64,000 nt of DNA from an uncultured Oscillospiraceae bacterium (GTDB lineage Bacteria > Bacillota > Clostridia > Oscillospirales > Oscillospiraceae). Shown piece after piece: positions 8,220 through 15,666 of this stretch. Where the stretch lies: NCBI GenBank assembly GCA_934667095.1, contig CAKULE010000011.1, positions 1-64,000 on the forward strand, given 5' to 3'. A program made the translations under genes and the position numbers. A model generated the notes under the pieces. It was not told where the DNA came from. It did not search any database and was given only the letters and a program-made list of their open reading frames with translations. The first letter of the stretch is position 1; each line of letters begins with the position of its first letter.

Positions 8220-9059
8220 TCAGCCGAAGATCAACGCGGACACCAGCGCCACCGCGCCGGCGGTCCAGCAGTAATAAGCGAAGCGCCCGAATTTGCCCTT
8301 GTCTGCCAACAGCTGCACCAGGCGGATGGAGAAGTACCCCACCACACCGGCGATGACCATGCCCAGCAGGTACTTGGGCAGGAGGGACGTGTCAATGCCG
8401 CCGTTCTTAACGGTCTTGACCACCTTCAGCAGGGTGGCTCCCAGCACCGCCGGCAGGGACATGAGAAAGGAGAAACGGACGGCGAATTTGCGGTCAAAGC
8501 CCCGCAGCAGCCCGGCGGAGATGGTGCAGCCGGAGCGGGACAGGCCGGGGACGGTGGCCAGCGCCTGCGCCAGCCCCACCAGCAGAGCGTCCGTCACCGT
8601 GGCGGTACGGGCAGTCTTGCGGCCCCGGGCCATCCGGTCGGAGAAGAACAGGATGAAGCCCGTAACGATCAGAGCAACGGAGACGAACACCGGGCTGCTG
8701 CCCAGCGCCTCCACCTCGCTGTCAATGGGCAGCACCAGTGCCAGCGGCAGGGTGGCGAGGATCACCAGCAGCACCAGCCGCCGGCCTTCGGGAGGACGGT
8801 TGGCCTCCCGGGCGCCCCGGCGGGTAAACAGGGCGGCGATACCCCGGAAGAACTCCACGATCATCTCCACGATGTCCTTCCAATAGACCACGCACACCGC
8901 GATAAGGGTGGCAAAGTGGAGCAGGATGTTGAACAGATTGTCCACCTCTTCCAGCCCGAAGAAGTGCTGAAGCAGGGACAGGTGGCCGGAGCTGGAGATG
9001 GGCAGGAACTCCGCCACGCCCTGCACAAAGCCCAGAAAGGCCGCCATCAATGTAGTCAA
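8220..9059 (-). CDS. uppP: Undecaprenyl-diphosphate phosphatase UppP/BacA
   Basis: 279 aa with the TTG start at 9059, chosen because GAGGTG lies six bases upstream and because it begins close to the conserved MAAFLGFVQGVAEFLPISSSGH motif; an upstream ATG at 9098 would add 13 unconserved residues. About eight membrane segments. The (E)FLP-SSS-GH motif and the second LSRSGCTIS motif are intact. It recycles C55-PP to C55-P for wall synthesis, and overproduction gives bacitracin resistance. It ends 17 bases upstream of the ftsK start codon. Confidence 0.93.
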   Translation of the reverse strand: MTTLMAAFLGFVQGVAEFLPISSSGHLSLLQHFFGLEEVDNLFNILLHFATLIAVCVVYWKDIVEMIVEFFRGIAALFTRRGAREANRPPEGRRLVLLVILATLPLALVLPIDSEVEALGSSPVFVSVALIVTGFILFFSDRMARGRKTARTATVTDALLVGLAQALATVPGLSRSGCTISAGLLRGFDRKFAVRFSFLMSLPAVLGATLLKVVKTVKNGGIDTSLLPKYLLGMVIAGVVGYFSIRLVQLLADKGKFGRFAYYCWTAGAVALVSALIFG

Positions 9060-9146
9060 GGAGATCACCTCACTGAAAATTTGCGTATACACGATCATTT
9101 TATATTACCACAAGTCCTGTCCAAATTCCAGTGGTTTGGTGAAAAA

Positions 9147-9162
9147 GGGGCCGGCCGGCCCC
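9147..9162. repeat. Perfect GC palindrome in the uppP / RM intergenic region
   Basis: ggggccggccggcccc preceded by AAAAA on its left. Lies between the divergent uppP and methylase genes, just before the methylase promoter. It may be an old terminator or an operator. Confidence 0.4.
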
Positions 9163-9178
9163 AAATCGCGAAACAGCG

Positions 9179-9207
9179 TTGAAAACAGATCACAGAATAT
9201 GTATAAT
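9179..9207 (+). promoter_or_regulatory. Sigma-A promoter of the methylase/HNH operon
   Basis: TTGAAA at 9179-9184, 17-base spacer, TATAAT at 9202-9207. About 53 bases upstream of the methylase start codon, which has a GGAGGGA ribosome-binding site. Confidence 0.85.
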
Positions 9208-9259
9208 CAGGTAACAGACCCCACCTTTTCACGCCGATCCATCACTTGGAGGGACACTT

Positions 9260-11254
9260 ATGAGCCATGAACCGCTGTACCGGACAGAGATTCAGAAAGC
9301 AGTCTCCGGCACAGACCCGGAGCTACTGAACAGCCTGCTGCTGATCCGGTATCTGTCCGCGGTACCGGATGCGGCACAGCGCTGGGGCGGCGCGTTAAGC
9401 GCGCAAGACTGCGGAACACTGTGGCGCACGATCGCAGAGGGAGCCTGCAGACCGGACGGCCGCATGCTCTCCGTCATAAAATATGCCCTTGACCGGATAA
9501 AGCCCGAGCTGCCGTTTGCCCCGGATCTGTCCGGGTGTCTGAACAGCCCTGACAGCGCGGAAGATGCCACGCTGAAGGTTCTTGTCCAGCAGTTGGACCG
9601 CCTGCCCGCCCGCAGCGGTATTCTCGCCTCCATTTTCGAAGACGGCCAGCGAAGCGTGTGCGTCCCCGCCTCCTGTTCCGGCGATTTCTACACCCCGGTG
9701 CAGATTGTCCGGTGGATGGCAGAGCTGCTGGACATCAAACGCGGAGGGAGCCTGTACGATCCCTGCTGCGGGAGCGGTGCAATGCTGTACGGCGCAGCGC
9801 TCTCCCTGCCCGGCAAAAAGCTGCAGCTGTACGGGCAGGCGCTTGATCCAAAATCCTTTTTCATCTGCCGGATGAATCTTCTCCTGCAGGGGTTTTCTGC
9901 AAATCTGGGGAATCGCCCGGCCAACACGCTGTCGGAGGACCTGCACGCAGACCGCACCTTTGATTTTATCCTTACAAATCCGCCCTTCAATCTCTCCGGC
10001 TGGCGGGAAGGCAGTGCCGCACACCGGGACCCCCCCTGGCCCTACGGGTATCCGCCGCGGAACAACGCCAATTTTGCATGGCTCCAGCACAACCTCCGCC
10101 ACCTGTCTCCCGCCGGGCGGGCCGTCATTCTCCTCCCCAACGGGACTCTGACGACCCGGAATCCTGCAGAGCGGGAGATCCGGAAGCGCATCCTTCTCGA
10201 TGGATGGGTGGAGGCGATCCTCGCGCTCCCGTCCGGGCTTTTTCACGGAACGCGGGTCCCCTGCTGCGCATGGGTCATAAACAAGAACACCCACCGGGAT
10301 ACCGTACTGCTCGTTGACGCGAGGCAGGCAGACTTTTCCGCACCGGAGGGCAGGCGGAAGACCGCTGCGCTTCTCCACCGGTACCGGAAGGAGGGACGCC
10401 TGAAGGACTCAGAATGGTATGCCACGCCTCCCATCGCAGAGATCACGCAGCAGGAAAGTATTCTCAGCCCGAATCTCTATACACGCCCGAAAAAGCTGCC
10501 GCAGCCCTCGCTCCGGCAGCTGTCCGATGCCTTTAACACATCTGCGGATGCGCTGTGCGCCCGGATCTCCTCCTCTTCCCTTTGCAAAAGCATCCAGCAG
10601 TGGAAGACAGCAGCCCTTCCCACGGATTGGGAGGAATCATGTCTGACTACGCTGTACGCGATCACCGGAGGCGTCGCCGCAAAGAAAGAGGCCTTTGGAC
10701 ATGGCATGCCCATGGCAGATGTAAAAACCGTGATCCATCATATGTTTCTGCCGGAAGTCCTGCCTGCCCGGGTCCAACTGCCGGAAGATACGGCCCGTCA
10801 GTATCTTCTCCGTGCAGGAGACATTCTGATGAACCGGACCAGCGAGACCGTCGAGGAGCTGGCCTGCTGCTGCGTGGTGCCGGAAGACCGCGCCGCCGTA
10901 TACGGCGCTTACCTGAAGCGCCTGCGCCCAAATACCTCTTTCCAGATCGACCCTTGGTACGCAGCGGCATATTTCCGCAGCAGGGTTTACCGTCAGGAGG
11001 TCCAGCGGGTCTCCCCTGTCTACACAACGCGGGCAAGCATGAACCTTCAGCAGCTTTCCCAGCTCCGTCTATATGCTCCCAGCGCAGACTGGCAGCAGGC
11101 GCTGGGGAAAATCCTGTATGACGTGGTCCGCTTCGGTCAGACGCACAACAGCAAGGAGTTGGATGCTGCCATTGGCCAATTTACAGAGGCATTTATTGAA
11201 CGGTTCATCACCTATCCCATTTCAGCTTTTCAAAAGGAGCGTAACCGGAAATGA
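9260..11254 (+). CDS. N6-adenine DNA methylase fused to one HsdS-like target-recognition domain
   Basis: 664 aa. Residues about 100-400 are a HsdM-type gamma-class adenine methylase: GDFYTPVQIVRWMAELL near 141-157, SAM-binding DPCCGSGAML near 167-176, catalytic NPPF at about 240-243. Residues about 430-650 look like a single type I specificity (TRD) domain: GDILMNRTSETVEEL, YGAYLKRLRPN, AAYFRSRVYRQEV, TTRASMNLQQLSQL. Ordinary HsdM proteins (about 500 aa) lack the TRD and ordinary HsdS proteins carry two, so this is an M-S fusion with half a specificity subunit, likely acting as a dimer. The next gene overlaps its stop by four bases (ATGA). Start ATG has a good ribosome-binding site. Confidence 0.88.
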   Translation: MSHEPLYRTEIQKAVSGTDPELLNSLLLIRYLSAVPDAAQRWGGALSAQDCGTLWRTIAEGACRPDGRMLSVIKYALDRIKPELPFAPDLSGCLNSPDSAEDATLKVLVQQLDRLPARSGILASIFEDGQRSVCVPASCSGDFYTPVQIVRWMAELLDIKRGGSLYDPCCGSGAMLYGAALSLPGKKLQLYGQALDPKSFFICRMNLLLQGFSANLGNRPANTLSEDLHADRTFDFILTNPPFNLSGWREGSAAHRDPPWPYGYPPRNNANFAWLQHNLRHLSPAGRAVILLPNGTLTTRNPAEREIRKRILLDGWVEAILALPSGLFHGTRVPCCAWVINKNTHRDTVLLVDARQADFSAPEGRRKTAALLHRYRKEGRLKDSEWYATPPIAEITQQESILSPNLYTRPKKLPQPSLRQLSDAFNTSADALCARISSSSLCKSIQQWKTAALPTDWEESCLTTLYAITGGVAAKKEAFGHGMPMADVKTVIHHMFLPEVLPARVQLPEDTARQYLLRAGDILMNRTSETVEELACCCVVPEDRAAVYGAYLKRLRPNTSFQIDPWYAAAYFRSRVYRQEVQRVSPVYTTRASMNLQQLSQLRLYAPSADWQQALGKILYDVVRFGQTHNSKELDAAIGQFTEAFIERFITYPISAFQKERNRK

Positions 11255-12123
11255 CCCAGTCAGAACAAATGAAAATGGTTCTCCTTTATGCTATGGATGA
11301 GATCGGCGGCGGCGGCAGGCGTCAGCAAGTGCTGCAGCACATCAACGACAGCCGTTACTGGTACAAAAACGACGCCAATGACACCACCGGCGCGACCCGC
11401 CCGTCTGAGTCGAAGTGGCGGAACAATTTTTCATACGAGCGGCAGCATCTGGTCGCGGCCGGCTATATGAAGTCCGGCGGGGATGGGAATTGGTTCATCA
11501 CCGAGGCGGGAAAAACACATCTGCGCCGTCTGATGGCCCAGGCTCAGAGCATGCCGCCGGAAGAACAGCGGCTGTTCACGCCGGTTTTTGATCAGAATCT
11601 TTCCTCTGCATCCACGTCTTCAGAGGCTCCGGCCACGGATGAAACAGATGCAGAAGCCCACTACATCGCTCAGGTTTCCTCGGAGGAGATTGACTCCGAT
11701 CCCGCTCCGGTCCTTCTTTCAAACGAACCCCGGGGAAAGCCCGCGCCCCGCGTTTCCGGAACGCGGACCATCTACCCCCGGGACCCGGCCGTAGCCAAAC
11801 GTGCCCTTCGCCGCGCGGCACACCTGTGCGAAGCGGACCCCTCCCACGCATCATTCCTCCGCAGAAACAGCCAGTCCCTGTACATGGAGCCCCACCACCT
11901 GATCCCGATTTCCTTCACTGGCTATTTCGGCGTCGATCTGGACCGGGAGCAGAATATTTTCTCCCTCTGCAGCAACTGCCACAATCAGATCCACTACGGC
12001 AGGAAAGAGGACGTACAGGCTTTGATCGCAAAGCTGTTTTCCGCAAGAGCAGTAGAGCTATGCGGGATTCTGGATCGCGAGATCACAGTGGAGGAAATTT
12101 ATCAAATCTACGGCGTTTCCTGA
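11251..12123 (+). CDS. Winged-helix (Mrr-N-like) HNH endonuclease, restriction partner
   Basis: 290 aa. Residues 1-95 form a winged-helix domain like the N-terminus of Mrr-type restriction enzymes (KMVLLYAMDEIGG, KWRNNFSYERQHLVAAGYM, WFITEAGKTHLRRL). Residues about 95-170 are a low-complexity acidic linker. Residues about 185-285 are an HNH/McrA-like nuclease: MEPHHLIPIS, NIFSLCSNCHNQIHYG; only one Cys (in LCEADPS) is present where many McrA-type enzymes have a CxxC. Translationally coupled to the methylase. The obvious inference is that it cuts DNA lacking the partner's methylation, but a methyl-dependent or phage-defence role is possible. Confidence 0.85.
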   Translation: MTQSEQMKMVLLYAMDEIGGGGRRQQVLQHINDSRYWYKNDANDTTGATRPSESKWRNNFSYERQHLVAAGYMKSGGDGNWFITEAGKTHLRRLMAQAQSMPPEEQRLFTPVFDQNLSSASTSSEAPATDETDAEAHYIAQVSSEEIDSDPAPVLLSNEPRGKPAPRVSGTRTIYPRDPAVAKRALRRAAHLCEADPSHASFLRRNSQSLYMEPHHLIPISFTGYFGVDLDREQNIFSLCSNCHNQIHYGRKEDVQALIAKLFSARAVELCGILDREITVEEIYQIYGVS

Positions 12124-12132
12124 AGGTTCCCT

Positions 12133-12269
12133 AACTGGCGGAAGGTTTTCACGGTTTTCAGCAGACCATTGATGCAGGTCCCTTTTCTGCCCAGTCAGAC
12201 ATAACAGGCGGCGTAACGCTTGAGCTCAATTTCCACGAGATATTCAGCGATTGTGGGCTTGATTTCCAT
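12133..12269 (-). pseudogene. Truncated tyrosine integrase, 5' remnant
   Basis: Read on the minus strand this matches the first part of the intact integrase at 19396-20295, about 99 percent identical near the start codon and about 90 percent in the distal part. A stretch equal to 114 bases (38 codons) of the intact gene is missing between two copies of taacgcttga, and everything after about codon 83 is gone, replaced by the nuclease gene. The start codon region, the hairpin before it and the yebC-end repeat are all retained. It marks a second, older element in tandem at the same site. Confidence 0.85.
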
Positions 12270-12272
12270 AAA

Positions 12273-12308
12273 AAAGGACCTCCTGTCTATCACAACAGGA
12301 GGTCCTTT
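12273..12308 (-). terminator. Hairpin before the integrase remnant (copy of 20299-20334)
   Basis: Same 14-bp stem, loop and T-run as the hairpin in front of the intact integrase, at exactly 8,026 bases distance. Confidence 0.8.
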
Positions 12309-12371
12309 GTATGTCACAACAGCGGCGGCGTATTGCCTAACAGGCTGCTTGACCCGTTGGGGCGCTAAGGC

Positions 12372-12405
12372 TCAGCCCTCGTCCCAGTTATGCCAGACGT
12401 TCTGG
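12372..12405. repeat. Left attachment repeat of the 8,026-bp element (attL / attM)
   Basis: 34 bases identical to the last 34 bases of yebC (20398-20431), including the stop codon. Identity continues leftward into integrase upstream sequence but stops sharply at 12405/20431, to the right of which are unrelated element sequence and yebC coding sequence respectively. This is the signature of site-specific integration into the 3' end of yebC with regeneration of the gene end. Confidence 0.9.
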
Positions 12406-12406
12406 C

Positions 12407-12697
12407 CCCAGATAGTCCCCCAAATCGGCTGTTGTGATATATCATAGCTTCCATCCTGTTGTATGCCGCAACTGCGGCATGCTGGTTTCATTTTTCCAGC
12501 AGGAAAAGTATAGCATATCTCGTCTCGATTCACAAGGAGCCAGCTTCCCCTCCCTCGACGTCTTGCACTCTCCAGCACCGAACTTTGCCCCGCCCGAAAT
12601 GTAAATCCACCCATAAAATACAGAGCCAGCCTACTTGTTAGGCTGGCTCTTTTTTCATATACGCACATCCCCAAATCAAACGAAAGAAGGTCATTTT
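12407..12697. other. Left-end region of the integrative element, no gene seen
   Basis: About 290 bases with no supported gene. Holds a short inverted repeat atgccgca/tgcggcat near 12463-12482 and a plus-strand terminator at 12622-12655. The area next to an att site is where integrase arm-type sites or an excisionase site would be expected, but none is recognised. Confidence 0.5.
12622..12655 (+). terminator. Intrinsic terminator near the left end of the element
   Basis: Stem agagccagcc / ggctggctct, nine-base loop, then TTTTT. It would insulate the element genes from transcription entering from the RM module. Confidence 0.85.
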
Positions 12698-12862
12698 ATG
12701 TTCTGGCTCATCCTCTACGGCTACATCCTCCTCTGTGTCATCACCAACGGTATCACCAGCCCCTTCCACGACATCGGCTCCTTTTTCATGTGGGCTGCCG
12801 TGGTCATCCCCATCGTGGGGCTCGTCATCCTCTTCATCGTCATGCTTCGGGACGATGATTGA
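12698..12862 (+). CDS. Small membrane protein
   Basis: 54 aa with two hydrophobic segments (residues about 3-22 and 29-48) and an acidic end (RDDD). ATG preceded by AAGAAGG at good spacing. No family recognised. First of three plus-strand genes leading to the SprT-like gene; the next is a 22-residue peptide 33 bases downstream. Confidence 0.65.
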   Translation: MFWLILYGYILLCVITNGITSPFHDIGSFFMWAAVVIPIVGLVILFIVMLRDDD

Positions 12863-12895
12863 AGCCCAAATTTCAACAGAAAGGAGGTGTGTCCC

Positions 12896-12964
12896 ATGTC
12901 TGGTGAGGGAATCGCCATGTGCTTTGTCCTGCTCTTCATCTTCCTCTTCTGCCTGTGCAGATGA
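12896..12964 (+). CDS. 22-residue hydrophobic peptide
   Basis: ATG at 12896 follows an excellent AAGGAGGTG site; the peptide begins MSGEGIAMCF, is almost wholly hydrophobic with three cysteines, and ends CLCR. It could be a single-span membrane peptide of toxin or regulatory type. It is followed at once by a hairpin. Coding status rests on the ribosome-binding site, the complete frame and the hydrophobic character, not on homology. Confidence 0.5.
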   Translation: MSGEGIAMCFVLLFIFLFCLCR

Positions 12965-12971
12965 CAGCAAC

Positions 12972-13003
12972 GCCCCTCTGTGTCCGGTGTGACGCAGAGG
13001 GGC
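12972..13003 (+). terminator. Hairpin after the 22-residue peptide
   Basis: Stem gcccctctg / cagaggggc followed by aattctttt. A moderate terminator or attenuator between the small peptides and the SprT-like gene. Confidence 0.6.
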
Positions 13004-13028
13004 AATTCTTTTATCTGGAGGAATCATC

Positions 13029-13676
13029 ATGAAACAACTGACCAGCTACAACCGGGCGGCAGGCTATCTGAACAAGCTGTTCGACCTGCTCAACGCCCGC
13101 TTCTTTGAAGGTGAACTTTCAAGACCCACCATCACCATCCAGAGCACGCCCAAGGCCTACGGGCATTTCACCCTGCGGGACGACACGTGGGTGTCCGCCG
13201 CCGGGGCTACCAACGAGATAAACATCGGAGCCGGGACGCTGGCCCGTCCCATCGAGCACGTCTGCGCCACCCTGCTCCACGAGATGTGCCACTACTACTG
13301 CCACCTCCACGGCGTCAAGGACACCAGCCGGGGCGGGACCTACCACAACCGCCGCTTTAAGGAAACGGCAGAGGGCCACGGGCTTACGGTGGAGCACAGC
13401 GAGAAATACGGCTGGACCGTCACCAGACCCTCGGAGGCCTTGCTGGACTTCGTGCTGGAGAACGGACTCACGGACATCCTCATCACCCGCAACGAGTTCT
13501 ATGGCGTTTCTGTGGCCGGTACAGGCACCCACAGCGGCAATCCCGTCCCGCCCGCACCGAAACGGAGTTCCAGCCGGAAGTATCAGTGCCCCTGCTGCGG
13601 CAATTCCGTCCGGGCCACCAAGGCCGTCAATCTCCTCTGTCTGGACTGCGGGAGGGGCATGGTGCTGGCGTCGTGA
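13029..13676 (+). CDS. SprT-like zinc metalloprotease-fold protein
   Basis: 215 aa. SprT/Spartan-type domain: N-terminal FEGELSRPTITIQ, the zinc site LLHEMCHYYCHLHG (HExxH-type with a third ligand downstream in the GTYHNRRFKE region), and a C-terminal zinc ribbon with CPCCG and CLDCG. Members of this family degrade DNA-protein crosslinks or act on mobile-element proteins; bacterial element-borne versions are poorly characterised. ATG follows CTGGAGGAATC. Located in the integrative element, convergent with the Fic gene. Confidence 0.88.
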   Translation: MKQLTSYNRAAGYLNKLFDLLNARFFEGELSRPTITIQSTPKAYGHFTLRDDTWVSAAGATNEINIGAGTLARPIEHVCATLLHEMCHYYCHLHGVKDTSRGGTYHNRRFKETAEGHGLTVEHSEKYGWTVTRPSEALLDFVLENGLTDILITRNEFYGVSVAGTGTHSGNPVPPAPKRSSSRKYQCPCCGNSVRATKAVNLLCLDCGRGMVLAS

Positions 13677-13694
13677 GGGTCAGCGTGGTCAGCT

Positions 13695-14312
13695 TCAAAG
13701 GGCAGGGCCAGACAGGCAGCGTGCCAAAACAGCACGAAGGTGCGCCGTGTCGTAGATGGAATCAATCATCGCCTGCAGAAGCTCATCCACAGGGACCGCA
13801 CCCCAGTCTACAGCATAGCCGCTGCGCAGAAACAGCAAGCGCATGAACTCCCGGATGGTCCGGCCATTCCCTTCCCGAAAGGGATGGATGTAGTTCAGCT
13901 CCGCCATATAGTAGGCGCTGCGGTCGAGAAACTCATCCCGACCCAAGCCGGATAGCAGCCGTTCGGCCTTTAAGCGTGAGAGCAGTTCACTCAACTTGAC
14001 CCTTATCTGCTCATGGGCGATGAATTGAGTCATGCCCTTCCCAATATTTTCATAGCGGAAGCGTCCCGCAAACGGGTAAACGTCCCCCAGCAGCCTGCGG
14101 TGAATGGCGCAGAGATGGGCGGAAGTAAACCGTCCGGGGACCGGGACGCTCAACAGCTCTGCCTGCCTTGCGGCTGAGATGTCCGCTTCGATTTTGCGAA
14201 GTGCCTCTCTGTCCCGAATACCGAGCCGGTTGCGGAGGACGTCCGTTCCGGCATAGCAGTAGAGCGAGCCTGCCGTGGCATAGACGTCATAGCGGCCAAA
14301 GCCGTCACTCAT
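13695..14312 (-). CDS. fic: Fic-domain AMP-transferase toxin
   Basis: 205 aa from the ATG at 14312, which overlaps the antitoxin stop by eight bases. Fic motif HPFREGNGR(T) is complete, with catalytic His, the phosphate-binding Asn-Gly-Arg and the upstream flap region (GRFRYENIGKGMTQFI). Fic enzymes transfer AMP from ATP to target proteins, for example DNA gyrase and topoisomerase IV in the VbhT/FicT class. No inhibitory helix of its own is evident, consistent with control by the separate upstream antitoxin. Class assignment follows from the gene order and size. Confidence 0.9.
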   Translation of the reverse strand: MSDGFGRYDVYATAGSLYCYAGTDVLRNRLGIRDREALRKIEADISAARQAELLSVPVPGRFTSAHLCAIHRRLLGDVYPFAGRFRYENIGKGMTQFIAHEQIRVKLSELLSRLKAERLLSGLGRDEFLDRSAYYMAELNYIHPFREGNGRTIREFMRLLFLRSGYAVDWGAVPVDELLQAMIDSIYDTAHLRAVLARCLSGPAL

Positions 14313-14490
14313 GGCTGCCCCGCCTCTCCAGCCCATACCGCTTCAGAATCTGCTGCACAGCCAAATCGCCGGAAATGCGGCCATCCGCAATCTCGGCGCA
14401 GAGGTGGAGCGCCTCTTTGCTGGGGGCCATCCGCTCCGCCGCATGAGTAGCCGCTGTGTATTTGACGATTTCTGCCGCCCGCTTGGTCAC
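14305..14490 (-). CDS. VbhA-like antitoxin of the Fic toxin
   Basis: 61 aa with a GTG start after a GGGGG site. Helical throughout, ending in the repeated VbhA-type pattern (PSKEALHLCAEIADG, DLAVQQILKRYG). In VbhA/FicA proteins the inhibitory motif is (S/T)xxxE(G/N), whose Glu blocks ATP binding; here the matching position reads THAAER, so Thr and Glu are kept but the last residue is Arg. Stop overlaps the fic start (ATGAGTGA). Promoter at 14519-14548. Confidence 0.75.
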   Translation of the reverse strand: MTKRAAEIVKYTAATHAAERMAPSKEALHLCAEIADGRISGDLAVQQILKRYGLERRGSHE

Positions 14491-14518
14491 AGATATGACC
14501 CCCTTCGCATTTTCTGCT

Positions 14519-14548
14519 ATTATACTACATCGCCGCCCTGCTTATCAA
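14519..14548 (-). promoter_or_regulatory. Promoter of the VbhA/Fic operon
   Basis: On the minus strand TTGATA, 18-base spacer, TATAAT, about 25 bases before the antitoxin start. Confidence 0.75.
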
Positions 14549-14589
14549 GCCCCACACACGTCACAAAGGTATACCTTTACACACACGGC

Positions 14590-14666
14590 AAAAGCCGGTG
14601 GATTTCCCGTCCAAAAACCTCAAAATCGGGTTTGCGGACATATCCGGAAATCCACCGGCTTTTTTG
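14590..14666. repeat. Long inverted repeat before the resolvase gene
   Basis: Eighteen-bp arms (14590-14607 and 14647-14664, aaaagccggtggatttcc and its complement) enclose about 40 bases that contain a second short stem (gtcc...ggac). It ends in a T-run and sits 20 bases before the resolvase start. Could be an attenuating terminator or the resolvase's own recombination site. Confidence 0.7.
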
Positions 14667-14686
14667 CACACTTAGGAGGAATCAAC

Positions 14687-15292
14687 ATGGAACACAGGAC
14701 TTATTACTACGCACGGGTCAGCTCCAAGGGCCAGAATCTGGACCGCCAGCTTGCGGCGTTCACGGCGCTGGGGGCCTCGGAGCGGGACATCATCACCGAC
14801 AAGGAATCGGGCAAGGATTTGGACCGTCCCGGCTACCAAGCACTGAAAAACGCCATTCTCCGTCCGGGGGACACGCTGGTGGTAAAGTCGCTGGACCGTC
14901 TGAGCCGCAGCAAGGCGGACATCACCAGCGAGCTGCGCTACTTCCGGGAGAGCGGGATTCGGGTGAAGGTCATCGACCTGCCCACCACCATGATGGACCT
15001 GCCGGAGGGGCAGGAGTGGGTGTTTGAGATGGTGAACAACATCCTCATCGAGGTGCTGGGGACCATTGCGGAGCAGGAGCGCACCACCATCCGCCAGCGC
15101 CAGCGGGAGGGGATTGAAACCGCACGTTCAAAGGGGAAGCACTTGGGCAGACCTGCGCTGACCATCCCGGAGAACTGGCCGGAGGTCTATGCCGCATGGA
15201 GCGCCGGGCATATCACCGCCAAGGAGGCCATGGAGCGCACCGGCTTGAAGCGCGGCAGCTTCTATAAGCTGGTCAAGGGGGAACGTGGGTAA
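14687..15292 (+). CDS. Serine recombinase, resolvase/invertase family
   Basis: 201 aa from the ATG preceded by AGGAGG; longer frames upstream are not conserved. Catalytic domain residues 1-135: YYARVSSKGQNLDRQ with nucleophile Ser near residue 10, and the SLDRLSRSK motif. C-terminal helix-turn-helix (ITAKEAMERTGLKRGSFYKLVKG) binds DNA. Small serine recombinases of this size resolve cointegrates or invert DNA segments. In the element it may act on the long inverted repeat just upstream or on multimeric circular forms. Confidence 0.92.
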   Translation: MEHRTYYYARVSSKGQNLDRQLAAFTALGASERDIITDKESGKDLDRPGYQALKNAILRPGDTLVVKSLDRLSRSKADITSELRYFRESGIRVKVIDLPTTMMDLPEGQEWVFEMVNNILIEVLGTIAEQERTTIRQRQREGIETARSKGKHLGRPALTIPENWPEVYAAWSAGHITAKEAMERTGLKRGSFYKLVKGERG

Positions 15293-15300
15293 AAGGGACG

Positions 15301-15324
15301 GAGGTGCGGCGATCGCCGCACCTC
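15301..15324. terminator. Perfect 24-bp palindrome after the resolvase
   Basis: Twelve-bp arms without any loop (gaggtgcggcga and its complement), located nine bases after the resolvase stop and 17 bases before the end of the convergent 93-aa gene. No T-run on either side, so it may be a protein-binding site rather than a classical terminator. Confidence 0.5.
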
Positions 15325-15341
15325 CTACTTGGTTGGAGTGC

Positions 15342-15623
15342 TTATTCTTCCTCAGTACCGTAGTCCAGCGGATAATACGCCTCATCTCCCCGGACCATAA
15401 CTTTACCCTTCACGGGACAATCCCGAAGAACTTCTATTGCCTTTTCGTAAGTAACCTTATATCCGCCTTCACAAATTTCCGGCGTCCCCCAGAAGTCTTT
15501 CTTCTCTCCTGTTTCTTCGTCCTCAACAACACAGCTTTCATTACGGTACACATAGTAATTGGGTGCAGGTTCTTGAATCTTTCGTACTACATAAATATGG
15601 CCGATACCGGGTTTTGTACTCAT
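15342..15623 (-). CDS. Hypothetical acidic protein of the RCC1 operon
   Basis: 93 aa from the ATG at 15623 (GGAGAAACTAAA upstream). Small, acidic, with a YYVYRNESCVVEDEETGEKKDFWGTP stretch read as beta hairpins, and a GYKVTYEKAIEVLRDCP segment. No signal or membrane segment and no family recognised. It is the last gene of the minus-strand group with the RCC1 protein (43 bases apart). Confidence 0.75.
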   Translation of the reverse strand: MSTKPGIGHIYVVRKIQEPAPNYYVYRNESCVVEDEETGEKKDFWGTPEICEGGYKVTYEKAIEVLRDCPVKGKVMVRGDEAYYPLDYGTEEE

Positions 15624-15666
15624 TTTAGTTTCTCCTTTGTATTTGTAGCAGCCTTCCGCTGCGGGG

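Noticed and set aside
9100..9259. Left attachment site of the older element
   Set aside because: No stretch matching the 34-bp yebC repeat was found between uppP and the methylase gene, so the left end remains undefined.
12372..12674. 100-codon minus-strand open frame over the left att repeat
   Set aside because: It is the yebC tail read into element sequence; no start signal and no independent conservation.
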